Source: Corallococcus macrosporus DSM 14697 (lineage in GTDB: Bacteria; Myxococcota; Myxococcia; Myxococcales; Myxococcaceae). From it: a stretch of 64,000 bases of DNA. Under the pieces are notes generated by a model. The model was not told the origin of the DNA. It ran no database searches and saw only the letters and a list, made by a program, of their open reading frames with translations. The position numbers were made by a program, and so were the translations under genes. The stretch is from the NCBI RefSeq assembly GCF_002305895.1, contig NZ_CP022203.1:3388501-3452500 (forward strand), written 5' to 3'. Below are positions 7,060 through 14,497 of this stretch, in pieces (within the stretch, counting starts at the first letter, position 1; each line of letters begins with the position of its first letter).

Positions 7060-8412
7060 TTACTCGCCCACCGCGGCGTAGCGGTAGTCCTCTTCGTACT
7101 CGCGCTGGTTGCCCACGTTGGCCTGGGGAATCGCCTTGGACAGCAGCGACTGGCCCTCGTCCGTCAGGATGTTCTCCGTGACGTCGAACTGCTTGAGGTG
7201 GGCGAAGGCCGCCGCCTTGTCGGCCAGCGCGCGCGCGCCCTCGGTCGTCAGGGTGCCCATGGAGATGTCCAGCTTCTCCAACTGCGGGAGCACCTTCGCG
7301 CCAGGCAGCGCCTGGGCGAGCGCGTCCGCGAACTCGGAGTTGCGCAGGCCGAGCTGCTTGAGGTTCGGCAGGCCCTTGCCGTCGAGGATGGGCTGGATGT
7401 CCTCCACGCCGCCCTCTGCGCCGTAGTTGTCGCTGCCGAACCACACCTCCAGGCGCTCCAGCTTCGGCCACTTCGCGTTGGCGATGGACTTGACCGCCCC
7501 CAGGGGCAGGCCGCCCGTCTCCACGGTGAACTCACGCAGCTCGGGCAGGTCCACGTCGCCCAGCTCCAGCTCGCCGCCGCGCAGCCGCAGCTTGCGCAGG
7601 TCGGGCAGCAGCTTGAGGGCGCCGGAGATGTCGTGCAGGTATGTCCAGGAGATCTCCGTCTCGTCCGGGTACTGGAAGTCGCCGAGGAACAGCTCCTGGA
7701 GCGTCTTCAAGCCACCCACCTCGACGATGGCATCGGCGACCCTGCTGTAGTGGTTCTCCTCGAAGTCCGTCATGCCCACCGTGAGCCCGCGGATGAAGCG
7801 GGCGGAGGGGTGCTTGAGCAGCGCCCCGACGGCCTCCACGACGTCGAACTCGGAGTCGTAGTCCTGCTTGGCCAGGCGCGCGGAGCGGATGAAGCCCAGG
7901 TGCCACTCCAGGGAGATCTCCTTCGACTTCACGCCGTCCGCCAGCTCGCCGAGCAGCAGCGTCTGGTACTTCTTGATGTGCGCGGTGGCCTTGCGCTTCA
8001 GGTCGCTGGCCTCCGTGCCGCTGGCCTGCGCGGCCGCGTGCTGGATGGCGATGAGCTCGCCGCGCGGGTCGCCCTGGCCCTGGAGCCAGTCGCTGTAGAC
8101 GAGGTACGCGTCCACGTTGTCCGGGTCCTTGAGGATGGCGGCCTCCAGCTCCGGGTTGGAGGCGGGCTCGTCACCGCCGCCGCCCTCACCGTCGTCGTCA
8201 TCGCCCTTGCCGGCCAGGACGTAGCCCTTCTTCTCCTTCTCGCGGACGAGCTTGTCGTGCTCCTTCTGGGCCTCGGCGGGGGAGCCGAAGGTCTGGGTCT
8301 TCTCCTGGCCGTCGGTGCCGATGCGGCCCCACCGCGCGGTGAAGCTGTTGCCGGAGAGGGTGATTTCCCAGAACTTGCTGGAGCTGCCTTCCTTGAACTC
8401 GTACCGCGGCAT
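7060..8412 (-). CDS. WGR-domain leucine-rich-repeat protein (STM4015-like)
   Basis: A 450-aa three-part protein. Residues about 1-75 are a WGR domain (FWEITL, ARWGRIGTDGQEKTQTFGS). About 95-140 is the short repeat-companion motif seen in many myxobacterial and planctomycetal LRR proteins (NPELEAAILKDPDNVDAYLVYSDWLQGQGDPRGELI). The rest is leucine-rich repeats (LPDLRKLRLRGGELELGDVDLPELREF, LPNLKQLGLRNSEF). A ribosome site (GAAGGACGG) precedes the ATG. It is 50 bases downstream of the vWA-like gene and 6 bases upstream of the STM4014 gene. STM4015 proteins are LRR proteins, so this is taken as the STM4015 counterpart; the WGR domain (in eukaryotes a nucleic-acid/PARP-associated domain) is an unusual addition. 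Confidence 0.8.
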   Translation of the reverse strand: MPRYEFKEGSSSKFWEITLSGNSFTARWGRIGTDGQEKTQTFGSPAEAQKEHDKLVREKEKKGYVLAGKGDDDDGEGGGGDEPASNPELEAAILKDPDNVDAYLVYSDWLQGQGDPRGELIAIQHAAAQASGTEASDLKRKATAHIKKYQTLLLGELADGVKSKEISLEWHLGFIRSARLAKQDYDSEFDVVEAVGALLKHPSARFIRGLTVGMTDFEENHYSRVADAIVEVGGLKTLQELFLGDFQYPDETEISWTYLHDISGALKLLPDLRKLRLRGGELELGDVDLPELREFTVETGGLPLGAVKSIANAKWPKLERLEVWFGSDNYGAEGGVEDIQPILDGKGLPNLKQLGLRNSEFADALAQALPGAKVLPQLEKLDISMGTLTTEGARALADKAAAFAHLKQFDVTENILTDEGQSLLSKAIPQANVGNQREYEEDYRYAAVGE

Positions 8413-8462
8413 GGCCCGTCCTTCGTCCGTTGCGCCGGGTGGGGCGCGTTGTGGAACGGACG

Positions 8463-9932
8463 CTAGAGAAGCCCTTGCGCAAGCTCAAGCGTTACCCCCA
8501 TCCACGCGTCCCACTCCGTCTTTCGAGAATCCAGGACTTCGCGCCTGCCCTGAAGGCCGCGGACGGACGGCACCGGGCCGCTGAGGTCCAGCAGGTGCAA
8601 CGCGACGCGTGCGTCAACGGGCGGCAACGACGCGTCGACGTGACGGCCCGCGTCGAGCAGCACCACGTCGACGCGCGCGCGCTTCGTGGTCGCCGCCGCC
8701 GTGTCCAGCACCTCCTCCAGCGAGGCGGCGGTGAGCACTTCGGCCGTGCCTCGGGCCCGCCATTCGCGCAGCAGCAGCTCGCAGAGGCCGCGCTCGGCAT
8801 CCAGGGGCGGTGCGTCCGCGCCCGGCGCGTGGAGGAAGACGGCTCGAAAGTGGAGCTCCTCACTGCCCAACCACTGGGAGAGCCGCCGCACGAGGCAGAG
8901 CAGCAGGCCCAGCGCCACCACGACCCGCTGCCAGCGCACCCCCGCGTCCTTCACGCGCGCATCCACGAGGTCCGGCGGCAGGACGAAGGTGATGACGCGG
9001 CGGCGGCGGACGGAGATGCTCTCGTCGCGCGTGTAGTAGAGGAGCTCTCCCTCCACGTAGCGCACGTCGAAGAGGTCCAGGTCGGGCTCGTCCTCCATGT
9101 AGACGAGCTCGGAGGTGACGAGGTTCTCCAGGCTGCCCACGTTGGACACGGAGGAGAATCCCCCCTGTGGGAAGGCGGCCTCGTCCTCCAGCGTCATGGG
9201 CAGGGGGGCGGTGGCGACGGGCCGGGCGCGCAGCTTGGGCGGCAGGCTCCGCGACAGGGCCTCCGCTGCCTCCACCGCCTGCTCCAGGGCCATCCGCTGG
9301 GCCTTGCCCTGAAGGTGCTCCAGGTTCTCCAGGGTGAAGGACTCCGCGTCGCCGAGCAGCGCCCGCGCGCGACGGGCCGCGCTCGCCAGGGCTTCGTAGC
9401 CTTCCGCGAGCCGCTCCAGCGCGGGACTGGCCCCTGTGTCGCGCAAGGCCGCGTAGCCACCTTGGAGCAGCTCCGCGGGCGGGCGCTCCAGGACGCGTCG
9501 GGCCAGGCCTGGGCTCACCGCGGTGCCCGCCGTGAAGCCCATCCGCATCAGCACACGCGATACGAGGAAGGCGATGCCTCGGGGCCGAAGCGCTTCGGGG
9601 AGACGCGCGAGGGCGGCGGAGACGGCCTCCAGGTGGGGCTCCGCCGCGAGCCGGGCCAGCACGTGGTCGTCATAGGCGCGCACCGCCGCGCGCAGCCGGG
9701 GCAGCGTGTCCGGCACGGGCGCGGAGGGCGCGAGCGGCACCCCCGCGACGAGCCGGCCCAGGTCCGCAATCAACGCGGGAGGGGGCAGGGCGGGCGACTC
9801 CGCGAGCGTGGCGAGGAGCCACGGCACGGCTGAATCCAACGTGCCGGCCGCGAGGTGCTCGTGCCGTATCAGGCACAGCCCCGCGCACAGCCAGCGCTCC
9901 GCGTCCTGGGGACTCCGCAGCTCCGTGCTCAT
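8463..9932 (-). CDS. vWA-like component of an FtsH-vWA-MoxR ternary system
   Basis: A 489-aa protein directly downstream (7-base gap) of the MoxR gene. The N-terminal two thirds are helical and Ala/Leu/Arg-rich. The last 190 residues alternate strands and helices as a von Willebrand A fold would: RRRVITFVLPPDLV, a long helix (VRWQRVVVALGLLLCLVRRL), LHFRAVFL, a helix, RVDVVLLDAG, VALHLLDLSG. The metal-site DxSxS expected after strand 1 is not there; LPPDLV stands in its place. The gene order MoxR-vWA is classical, which is the main reason for the call. In such systems the vWA protein is thought to recruit the MoxR ATPase to a client. An unrelated scaffold is possible. Confidence 0.6.
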   Translation of the reverse strand: MSTELRSPQDAERWLCAGLCLIRHEHLAAGTLDSAVPWLLATLAESPALPPPALIADLGRLVAGVPLAPSAPVPDTLPRLRAAVRAYDDHVLARLAAEPHLEAVSAALARLPEALRPRGIAFLVSRVLMRMGFTAGTAVSPGLARRVLERPPAELLQGGYAALRDTGASPALERLAEGYEALASAARRARALLGDAESFTLENLEHLQGKAQRMALEQAVEAAEALSRSLPPKLRARPVATAPLPMTLEDEAAFPQGGFSSVSNVGSLENLVTSELVYMEDEPDLDLFDVRYVEGELLYYTRDESISVRRRRVITFVLPPDLVDARVKDAGVRWQRVVVALGLLLCLVRRLSQWLGSEELHFRAVFLHAPGADAPPLDAERGLCELLLREWRARGTAEVLTAASLEEVLDTAAATTKRARVDVVLLDAGRHVDASLPPVDARVALHLLDLSGPVPSVRGLQGRREVLDSRKTEWDAWMGVTLELAQGLL

Positions 9933-9939
9933 CCGCGAC

Positions 9940-10962
9940 TCACGAGAGGCCCAGCAGCCGGGGCACCTTCTCCTCCAGCAGGTCGATCTCCTCGCGCGTC
10001 TCTCCCAGGTAGGAGAGGAGCTGGAGGTCCTGCCGCTCCACCGCGCCGCCGTGGAAGATCCACGCCCGCGTCCGCAGCAGGCGGTAGAGCTTCACCAGCT
10101 TGCGGTCGCTGATGAACACGCCGTCCTCGCGCGTCAGTGTCTGCACCACGCGGCGGAACTCCCGCAGCAGGTCATCGCGGAAGAACAAGTCCCGGTCGCG
10201 CAGCTCGCGGCCATCCGGACCCGTCTCGCGCTTGCCCATCATCAGCGTCAGGTAGCGGTGGGCCTTGAGCACGTCGTCCAGCGTGGCGTGTCCTTCCGCC
10301 CAGGGTTTCTGGTTCATCTCCCGGTGCGTCTGTGAGTCCAGGCCGGAGTCCAGCAGCTCCAGGAAGTAGCGGTCCTGCACCGGCCGGCACGCGGCCTTGA
10401 GGCAGAAGCGGTCCTTGAGGGCGCCCAGCTCGGCGTGCTCCGGCAGCTCGTTGGTGGCGGCGAACAGCACCTTCAGCTTCACCGGCTGCGGCGCGCCGTC
10501 CTGGTAGAACTTGCGCTCGTTGATGACGGTGAGCAGCGCGTTGAGGATGGCGGAGCTGGCCTTGAAGACCTCATCCAGGAACACCAGCCGCGCGGTGGGC
10601 AGCTTGCCGCCCTCGCGCCGGATGTAGCGGCCCTGGCGCAGCAGGTTGATGTCGATGGGGCCCAGCACCTCCGACGGCTCGGTGAAGCGCGTCAGCAGGT
10701 ACTCGAAGTAATCCTCGTTGGGGATGCGCAGCGCGTCCCGGAACTTGAGCACCAGGTCCGACTTGGCCGTTCCCGGCGGGCCCACCAGCAGCAGCGGCTC
10801 CTGCGCCACCGCCGCCACCGTCATCAGGTCCACCAGCGTCTGCTTGCCCACGAAGTGGCGGCCCAGCGCCAGGCGGAAGCGGTTGAGGCGCTCGCGCAGG
10901 CCGTGGGCCTCGCTGGCGAGCGCGTCGAGCGACAGCTCGGAGATGGCGGGAAGACTGCTCAT
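9940..10962 (-). CDS. MoxR-type AAA+ ATPase
   Basis: A 340-aa MoxR-family AAA+ ATPase. Walker A is GPPGTAKSD (about residues 61-69), Walker B is LVFLDEVFKAS, followed by ILNALLTVINERKF and sensor-1 FAATNELPE, all hallmarks of the family. A helical lid ends the protein. It starts in an ATGA overlap with the 1090-aa gene upstream and is followed after 7 bases by the vWA-like gene. MoxR/vWA pairs act as chaperones that remodel or insert metal into client proteins. Here it would be the second AAA+ engine of the operon beside the FtsH-like protease. Confidence 0.93.
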   Translation of the reverse strand: MSSLPAISELSLDALASEAHGLRERLNRFRLALGRHFVGKQTLVDLMTVAAVAQEPLLLVGPPGTAKSDLVLKFRDALRIPNEDYFEYLLTRFTEPSEVLGPIDINLLRQGRYIRREGGKLPTARLVFLDEVFKASSAILNALLTVINERKFYQDGAPQPVKLKVLFAATNELPEHAELGALKDRFCLKAACRPVQDRYFLELLDSGLDSQTHREMNQKPWAEGHATLDDVLKAHRYLTLMMGKRETGPDGRELRDRDLFFRDDLLREFRRVVQTLTREDGVFISDRKLVKLYRLLRTRAWIFHGGAVERQDLQLLSYLGETREEIDLLEEKVPRLLGLS

Positions 10963-13900
10963 GTGCGCTCCTCCAACTCCCGATGGATGCGCCGTCGCAC
11001 CAGGAACTCGTCTTCATCCAGCCAGCTTCGCGCGCGCGCGCCGGTGCCCTGCGCCACCTCCACGTGGCCCTGCACCAGCGCGTCCGCCAGCTCCACCACG
11101 GAGAGGCAGAAGTGGCTGTTGGTGTTGTAGCTGTCCGTGACGTTCGGCAGCCCTTCGGAGATGCGCGCCAGCCCCGGAAGCGCCAGCTCCACGGGGGCAT
11201 GCGCCAGCGCGTTCGCGAGGCTGCGCATCAAGGCCAGCCGCTCCGGCAAGCCGCCCTTCGCCGTGCCCAGTGATTCGAAGGCGGCGTCGAACACGTCGAC
11301 AGCCTCGGCCGTGCGCCCCTGCATGGACAGTCCTGCCGCAACGCCGAGCCTCGCCGTCAAAGGTGTCTTTGGGCCCGTCAGTCGCTCTTGCGCCGCGTCC
11401 ACCAGCTCGGCGGCTTCGCGAGACAGGCCCACCCGGCGCAGGCCCCGCAGGCTCACCCCGAGGATGCCTTGTCCCCAGGCGGGCGACGTGGGGGCCAGCG
11501 CCGTGAGCACCGTGCGCAGCCGCGCCGCCAGCTTCATCGCGTGGTCCGCGCGGCCGAAGAGGGCCGCCAGCGTCAGCGCGTCTCCCAGCAGCACGGCCTG
11601 GGCTTCACCGGGCAGCGCCTCCATCGACGCGACGAGCCGGTCCAATACGGGGAGCGCGCGCGCCGGAGCGACGCGGGGCAACGTGTCCAGCAGCCCTCCG
11701 ATGAGCCGCTGGCGCTCCGCTGCGGCCTGGCTCATCTCGGTGGCCCGGCTCGTCAGGGCTTCTACCTGCGCGGCCACCTGGGCCGGGTCCTTCAAGTCGC
11801 GAAGGGTCGCGAACTCCTCGCCGCGCAAGTCGCGCGCGCCGCGACCGAAGGCCCTCGCGGGGTCGAGCCGCTCGCTGGGCTCCAGCAGCGCCGAGGCCTG
11901 CCGCAGCCGGTCCACCTTGTACCGCTGGAAGGTGCCCAGGGCGTTCAGCTCGGCGGCGATGTCGGCGGGCAGCGGCGCCTCGGGCGGCTGACCTTCCAGG
12001 GCCTGCGCCACGCGCGCGCCGTAGGCACGGGAGAGGAAGCCGTGGATGACCTCCGTCGCGTCGACAGCGCCCGCCGCCGCGGATGCCAGGGCCCGGGCCC
12101 GGTCCGCCTGCCCGAGCCGCGCCAGTCCCACGGCGAAGACGTAGCGCACGTAGGCCAGCGTGAGGGCGGGCGCCGCTTCGATGGACGAGCGGCGGCGGGG
12201 CGTGGTCTCGAAGCGCTCCAGCAGGGCTTCGAGCTGCGACACCACGCGGGGCACATGGGCCGAATCCGTGCCGCCTCGAAGGAAGCGCGGCACGTCTCTC
12301 GCGAGGGACAGGCCGCGCTGGAGCATCTCCAGCAGCCGGTCGCCCGCGCGTGCCAGACCGAGCGCGTCCCCGCCCGACAGCGTGTCGAGCGCCGTCCGCG
12401 TCAGCCAGAGCGACCGGACATCGAGCTCCGCGTCATGCCGGTCCAGCCACCGTTGGACGGAGGCCACGTCGACCGGCGCGGGGGCGCTCGGGTCCCGCAC
12501 CGCGCGCACCAGGCTGCTGGCGATGCCTCGCACGTCATCGCCCGTGGGCGCGGGGGACGCCATCCGTTCGGCGGGCGTGGCGCTTCCTTGTGACTCCGCA
12601 TCGGCCCAGCGCCGCGCGAGCTCCGTGGCCTCGGTGTCGGACGCGGACCACAGGGCGCGCGTCCAGCACAGGCTCGCGTCTCGTCCGCGGCCCAAGCGGC
12701 CATTCAGCTCCGCCATGCGCGTCCAGAGCTCCTGTCGCTGCGGCGAATCGGCGGGCACCTCCAGGGCCAGGAAGGACTTCTCCAGCGCGGTCAGCTCCTC
12801 TTCCACCGCGTCGGTCTGCGCGGGCGTGAGCGGCGCCAGGGAGGCGCCGCTGGGCGCGGGGTGCGCGACGCGGACGGCGACGATGGGGGGAGGGCTCGCG
12901 GGCGCCTCGGAAGGCGTCGTCGCCGCACGCCGGCCGCGGCGCGCGCTTCTTGGGCTTCGGTCGTCCTCCTCGTCCGATTGCACCGAGCGGGCCGCGGCCT
13001 GCCACTCACCCTCCGCCACTTCGAAGGCGGCGAAGTCGAAGCTCGCGCCCCGGACCCAAGGCATGAGCGCGTCGGCGTTGGCGTCCACGACGTAGTCCAC
13101 CCAGGTGTCGAGCGGCTGGAACGCGGACTCCGGCAGCCGCTCCGCGCGGAAGCCGCCGCCTCCGGTGGGGTGGAGCCACGTCACGGTGTCGGCCTGGGGC
13201 ACCAGCAACGCGCGCAGCCTGTCTCTGCGCACGGGCGGCTCCAGCAGCCCGTCACACGGCAGGAAGAGGTCCGCGAGCTGCGGCAGCGGCGCATACGCCA
13301 TGCCCGACAGGCCCAGCTCCGGTGGCCGTTCCCGGCCCGCCCGGGCGCGCAGCACGATGCACGGCGCCTCCAGCGGCCCCATGACAGCGAAGCGGAGCTG
13401 CGCGAGCAGCGGCTCCGGCAGCGTGTGGACCAGGGACTCCACCTGGGCGAGCGCGTCCTCTCGCAGCACCCAGAGGCTGGCGGGCTCGGTGCGAGCGGCC
13501 CGCGTGAGTCGCAGCGGCACCGTGAGCCGGCCCGGCGTGGGCGCGGGCGTCCAGTCCTCGCTGGGGGCGGGGAGCCGCAGGTCGGTGTGTTGGTACAGGT
13601 CCGTCCACGGGCCGTCCGGCGCGGTCAGCCACGGACCTTCGCCGCGGATGAGCAGCAAGGTCCCCACGGGCGCTTGCAGCGCGCGCGCGAGCGGATGCGT
13701 GTAGCCCACCTCCACCCAGACGGACTGTTGGCCCGGGACGGCGGGGACGAAGGCGCGCAGCGGCCCCGTGGTGTCCAGCGCGCTGGTCAGCGTGAAGTAG
13801 GGCGGCGCCACCGCGCGGAGCAAGGCACGCGGTCCGCTTCCCTTGGAGGATTGCGCGAAGCACACCTCCTGCCGGTCACATCCCAACCGCAGCATCTCGC

Positions 13901-14231
13901 CCGCAAGGGGCAGCAGGGCCTCCGCGCTCGGCGGCAGGAACAGCACCGGACCGGTGGGCGCGCTCTCCAAGGGCACGCGCCGCGCCCGCACCAGCTCCGC
14001 CCAGCAGAGGACCGGCGTGGCCTCCTTCGCGTGGGTTCGAGTCACCTGGACGCCCAGGGACGCGAGCCGCGCCAGCGCCTCCTCCGAGAGCCGCGCCTCC
14101 GGCACGACGTGGAGCGCGCCGTCGGGTGTCCGGTGGCAGCGGGCGGGAGCGGCCTGGACTTCAGCGGGGACGAGTCCGGAGGTCAGCGCCAGTTGGAGCG
14201 CCTCCTCACTGGTGAAGACGAGCATGGACAT
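10959..14231 (-). CDS. Large two-part scaffold protein of the FtsH/MoxR operon
   Basis: A 1090-aa protein of unrecognised family. Residues about 1-400 form a mixed alpha/beta region with conserved-looking blocks (VLVFTSEEAL-type N-terminus, DLFLPCDGLLEPPVRRDRL, ADTVTWLHPTGGGGF). About 405-470 is an acidic/Arg/Pro-rich linker (SDEEDDRSPRSARRGRR). The rest is all-helical with TPR-like spacing. The start is the ATG at 14231 in a TGATG overlap with the 88-aa gene; an in-frame TTG at 14234 is less likely. It ends in an ATGA overlap with moxR. Its place in the operon suggests the specificity or scaffold subunit, equivalent to the X domains defined for FtsH-vWA-MoxR systems (inference). Confidence 0.75.
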   Translation of the reverse strand: MSMLVFTSEEALQLALTSGLVPAEVQAAPARCHRTPDGALHVVPEARLSEEALARLASLGVQVTRTHAKEATPVLCWAELVRARRVPLESAPTGPVLFLPPSAEALLPLAGEMLRLGCDRQEVCFAQSSKGSGPRALLRAVAPPYFTLTSALDTTGPLRAFVPAVPGQQSVWVEVGYTHPLARALQAPVGTLLLIRGEGPWLTAPDGPWTDLYQHTDLRLPAPSEDWTPAPTPGRLTVPLRLTRAARTEPASLWVLREDALAQVESLVHTLPEPLLAQLRFAVMGPLEAPCIVLRARAGRERPPELGLSGMAYAPLPQLADLFLPCDGLLEPPVRRDRLRALLVPQADTVTWLHPTGGGGFRAERLPESAFQPLDTWVDYVVDANADALMPWVRGASFDFAAFEVAEGEWQAAARSVQSDEEDDRSPRSARRGRRAATTPSEAPASPPPIVAVRVAHPAPSGASLAPLTPAQTDAVEEELTALEKSFLALEVPADSPQRQELWTRMAELNGRLGRGRDASLCWTRALWSASDTEATELARRWADAESQGSATPAERMASPAPTGDDVRGIASSLVRAVRDPSAPAPVDVASVQRWLDRHDAELDVRSLWLTRTALDTLSGGDALGLARAGDRLLEMLQRGLSLARDVPRFLRGGTDSAHVPRVVSQLEALLERFETTPRRRSSIEAAPALTLAYVRYVFAVGLARLGQADRARALASAAAGAVDATEVIHGFLSRAYGARVAQALEGQPPEAPLPADIAAELNALGTFQRYKVDRLRQASALLEPSERLDPARAFGRGARDLRGEEFATLRDLKDPAQVAAQVEALTSRATEMSQAAAERQRLIGGLLDTLPRVAPARALPVLDRLVASMEALPGEAQAVLLGDALTLAALFGRADHAMKLAARLRTVLTALAPTSPAWGQGILGVSLRGLRRVGLSREAAELVDAAQERLTGPKTPLTARLGVAAGLSMQGRTAEAVDVFDAAFESLGTAKGGLPERLALMRSLANALAHAPVELALPGLARISEGLPNVTDSYNTNSHFCLSVVELADALVQGHVEVAQGTGARARSWLDEDEFLVRRRIHRELEERT

Positions 14232-14497
14232 CAAGCCTTCTGGGGGACCTTCTCGGAGGCGTCCTCGGGGGGGGCGGTGGGCTCGGCCGACTGGCCCGAC
14301 GGCGTGTCGCGCCGGACGATGACGCGGCCCAGCTCGGAGGCCTTCAGCGTGCCACCCTGGATGAGCGAGTCCACGAGCCGGCGGTGCTCGTCCTCGTGCT
14401 CCATGGGCAGCGCGTCCGCGTCGCTCTCGTACTGGATGATGACGTCCTTGCGGCCCGTCGCCGGGTCCACCTGGAGGCGGAGGATGAGGCTAGCCAA
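14231..14497 (-). CDS. Small protein of the FtsH/MoxR operon, TTG start
   Basis: An 88-aa protein with a beta-strand-rich N-terminus (ASLILRLQVDPATGRKDVIIQYESDADALP) and a disordered Pro/Glu/Ser tail. The start is a TTG at 14497-14495: a clean AAGGAG lies 7 bases upstream, inside the end of the FtsH-like gene, and the frame overlaps that gene's stop by 8 bases. The N-terminal part resembles small partners (DUF2997-like or ubiquitin-fold-like) that accompany FtsH-type ATPases; I cannot settle which. The stop overlaps the start of the 1090-aa gene (TGATG). Confidence 0.7.
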   Translation of the reverse strand: MASLILRLQVDPATGRKDVIIQYESDADALPMEHEDEHRRLVDSLIQGGTLKASELGRVIVRRDTPSGQSAEPTAPPEDASEKVPQKA

